A DNA stretch of 64,000 bases from Pseudomonadota bacterium (GTDB lineage: Bacteria > Pseudomonadota > Alphaproteobacteria > Caulobacterales > Caulobacteraceae). Of the stretch, positions 63,278 through 64,000 are shown piece after piece. Made by a program: the position numbers and the translations under genes. Within the stretch, counting starts at the first letter, position 1, and every line of letters begins with the position of its first letter. The notes below the pieces were generated by a model. It made no database searches. It saw only the letters and a list, made by a program, of their open reading frames with translations, and was not told where the DNA came from. The stretch is taken from NCBI GenBank assembly GCA_020161365.1, contig JAIUNU010000005.1, positions 62,001-126,000 of the forward strand, given 5' to 3'.

Positions 63278-64000
63278 CTAGGCCTCGAGGGCCGCGACGC
63301 CCGGAAGCGTCTTGCCTTCCATCCATTCCAGGAACGCGCCGCCCGCCGTCGAGACGAAGGTGAAATCGGCCGACACGCCCGCGTGATTCAGCGCCGCGAC
63401 TGTATCACCGCCGCCCGCGACCGCCACGATCTTACCCGATTTGGCGAGCGAAGCGGCACGTTTCGCCGCAGAGACCGTGGCCTCGTCGAACGGCGGCACT
63501 TCAAAAACGCCCAAGGGGCCGTTCCAGATCAGCGTCTGGCACTGGTCCATCGTGGCGTTCAGCGTCGCCACGGTCTCTGGGCCGGCATCGAGGATCCGGT
63601 CCTGGGGTTGGACTTCGTAGACATTGCGGACGGTGGCGGCGACGCCGGGCTTGACCTCCTGGGCCACCACGACGTCGGTCGGCAGCAGCAACTTGCAGCC
63701 CGCGCTGCCGGCCAGGTCGATGATCTGGCGCGCGGTCTCGGCCATGTCGGTCTCGCACAGCGAGGCGCCGACATCGATCTTGGCCGCGTAGAGGAAGGTG
63801 TTGGCCATACCGCCGCCAATGGCCAGGTAGTCCAGCTTGGTCACCAGGTTGCGCAGCAGGTCCAGCTTGGTCGAGACCTTCGAGCCGCCGACGATGCCGA
63901 TGACCGGCTTCTTGGGCTTGCCCAGCGCCGCGTCCAGGGCTTCCAGCTCGCGCTGCATCGACAGGCCCGGATAGGCGGGCAGCAGCTTGGCCAGGCCTTC
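63278..64000 (-). CDS. pgk: Phosphoglycerate kinase, 5' end off the window
   Basis: The frame is open to the right edge, so only the C-terminal 240 residues are here. Motifs: [48 protein letters not shown] and [21 protein letters not shown] makes ATP and 3-phosphoglycerate in glycolysis. It precedes fba on the same strand. Confidence 0.94.
   Translation of the reverse strand, partial: EGLAKLLPAYPGLSMQRELEALDAALGKPKKPVIGIVGGSKVSTKLDLLRNLVTKLDYLAIGGGMANTFLYAAKIDVGASLCETDMAETARQIIDLAGSAGCKLLLPTDVVVAQEVKPGVAATVRNVYEVQPQDRILDAGPETVATLNATMDQCQTLIWNGPLGVFEVPPFDEATVSAAKRAASLAKSGKIVAVAGGGDTVAALNHAGVSADFTFVSTAGGAFLEWMEGKTLPGVAALEA

Overview
The window is a 64 kb piece of an alphaproteobacterial chromosome, almost certainly Caulobacter and close to C. 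vibrioides (crescentus) or C. segnis. The evidence is the high GC content, the dense gene packing, and a set of proteins typical of Caulobacter: GapR, TacA with a C-terminal Ala-Gly, RcdA, TrcR (DUF1013), a soluble diguanylate cyclase with a RESD inhibitory site (DgcA), PbpC with its bactofilin-docking N-terminus, and a SigF/NrsF pair whose NrsF has cysteines at exactly 131 and 181. I see no prophage, insertion sequence, CRISPR array, rRNA or tRNA. The ends cut a FecR-type gene (left) and pgk (right).

Layout. 0-6.5 kb: a FecI/FecR sigma pair, a small lipoprotein and a three-gene signalling operon (OmpR-type regulator, LysM-FecR protein, CHASE2 histidine kinase). 6.7-12.9 kb: a YcaQ-type glycosylase, aldose epimerase, lytic transglycosylase, rpmJ coupled to a HAD hydrolase, a dehydrogenase and gapR. 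13-19.9 kb: tacA with a possible tiny coupled ORF, a membrane hydrolase, oligoendopeptidase F, an ABC1/UbiB kinase and a second ECF sigma with a membrane partner. 19.9-25.8 kb: thioesterase, hydrolase, GT9 transferase, a cytochrome oxidase subunit IV and the proton-translocating transhydrogenase operon. 25.9-31.1 kb: UrcA protein, M23 peptidase, hydrolase, a Nat-type ABC exporter and rpsU. 31.3-38.3 kb: coq9, rcdA, DUF1192, quinone reductase, trcR, ubiX and an M61 peptidase. 38.4-44.7 kb: a receiver protein, dgcA, purEK, an XRE/DUF2975 pair, an ABC transporter behind a perfect CtrA box, and a racemase. 44.7-57.3 kb: pbpC, a cysteine-cluster protein, rpmE, an ABC exporter, DUF885, glycerophosphodiesterase, inositol phosphatase, thiE, bfd-bfr behind Fur-like boxes and a receiver/helical-protein pair. 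57.4-62 kb: the bufferin operon (bufA-B-C-DoxX) divergent from sigF-nrsF and an nrsF paralogue. 62-64 kb: fba and pgk.

The most interesting system is at 57.4-62 kb. A small secreted four-cysteine precursor (DUF2282), an MNIO enzyme (DUF692), its partner (DUF2063) and a DoxX protein form a RiPP-type metal-buffering operon. They are transcribed divergently from the ECF sigma SigF and its membrane anti-sigma NrsF. Both divergent starts carry the same GTAACC-N16-CGNAT promoter. A perfect 12-bp hairpin lies between the precursor and enzyme genes, and a second NrsF-like protein lacks one of the two sensor cysteines. Elsewhere, cell-cycle genes (tacA, gapR, rcdA, trcR, dgcA, pbpC), ubiquinone genes (coq9, ubiX, an ABC1 kinase) and zinc-independent ribosomal proteins (L31, L36) are scattered among housekeeping genes. 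Non-ATG starts are common.
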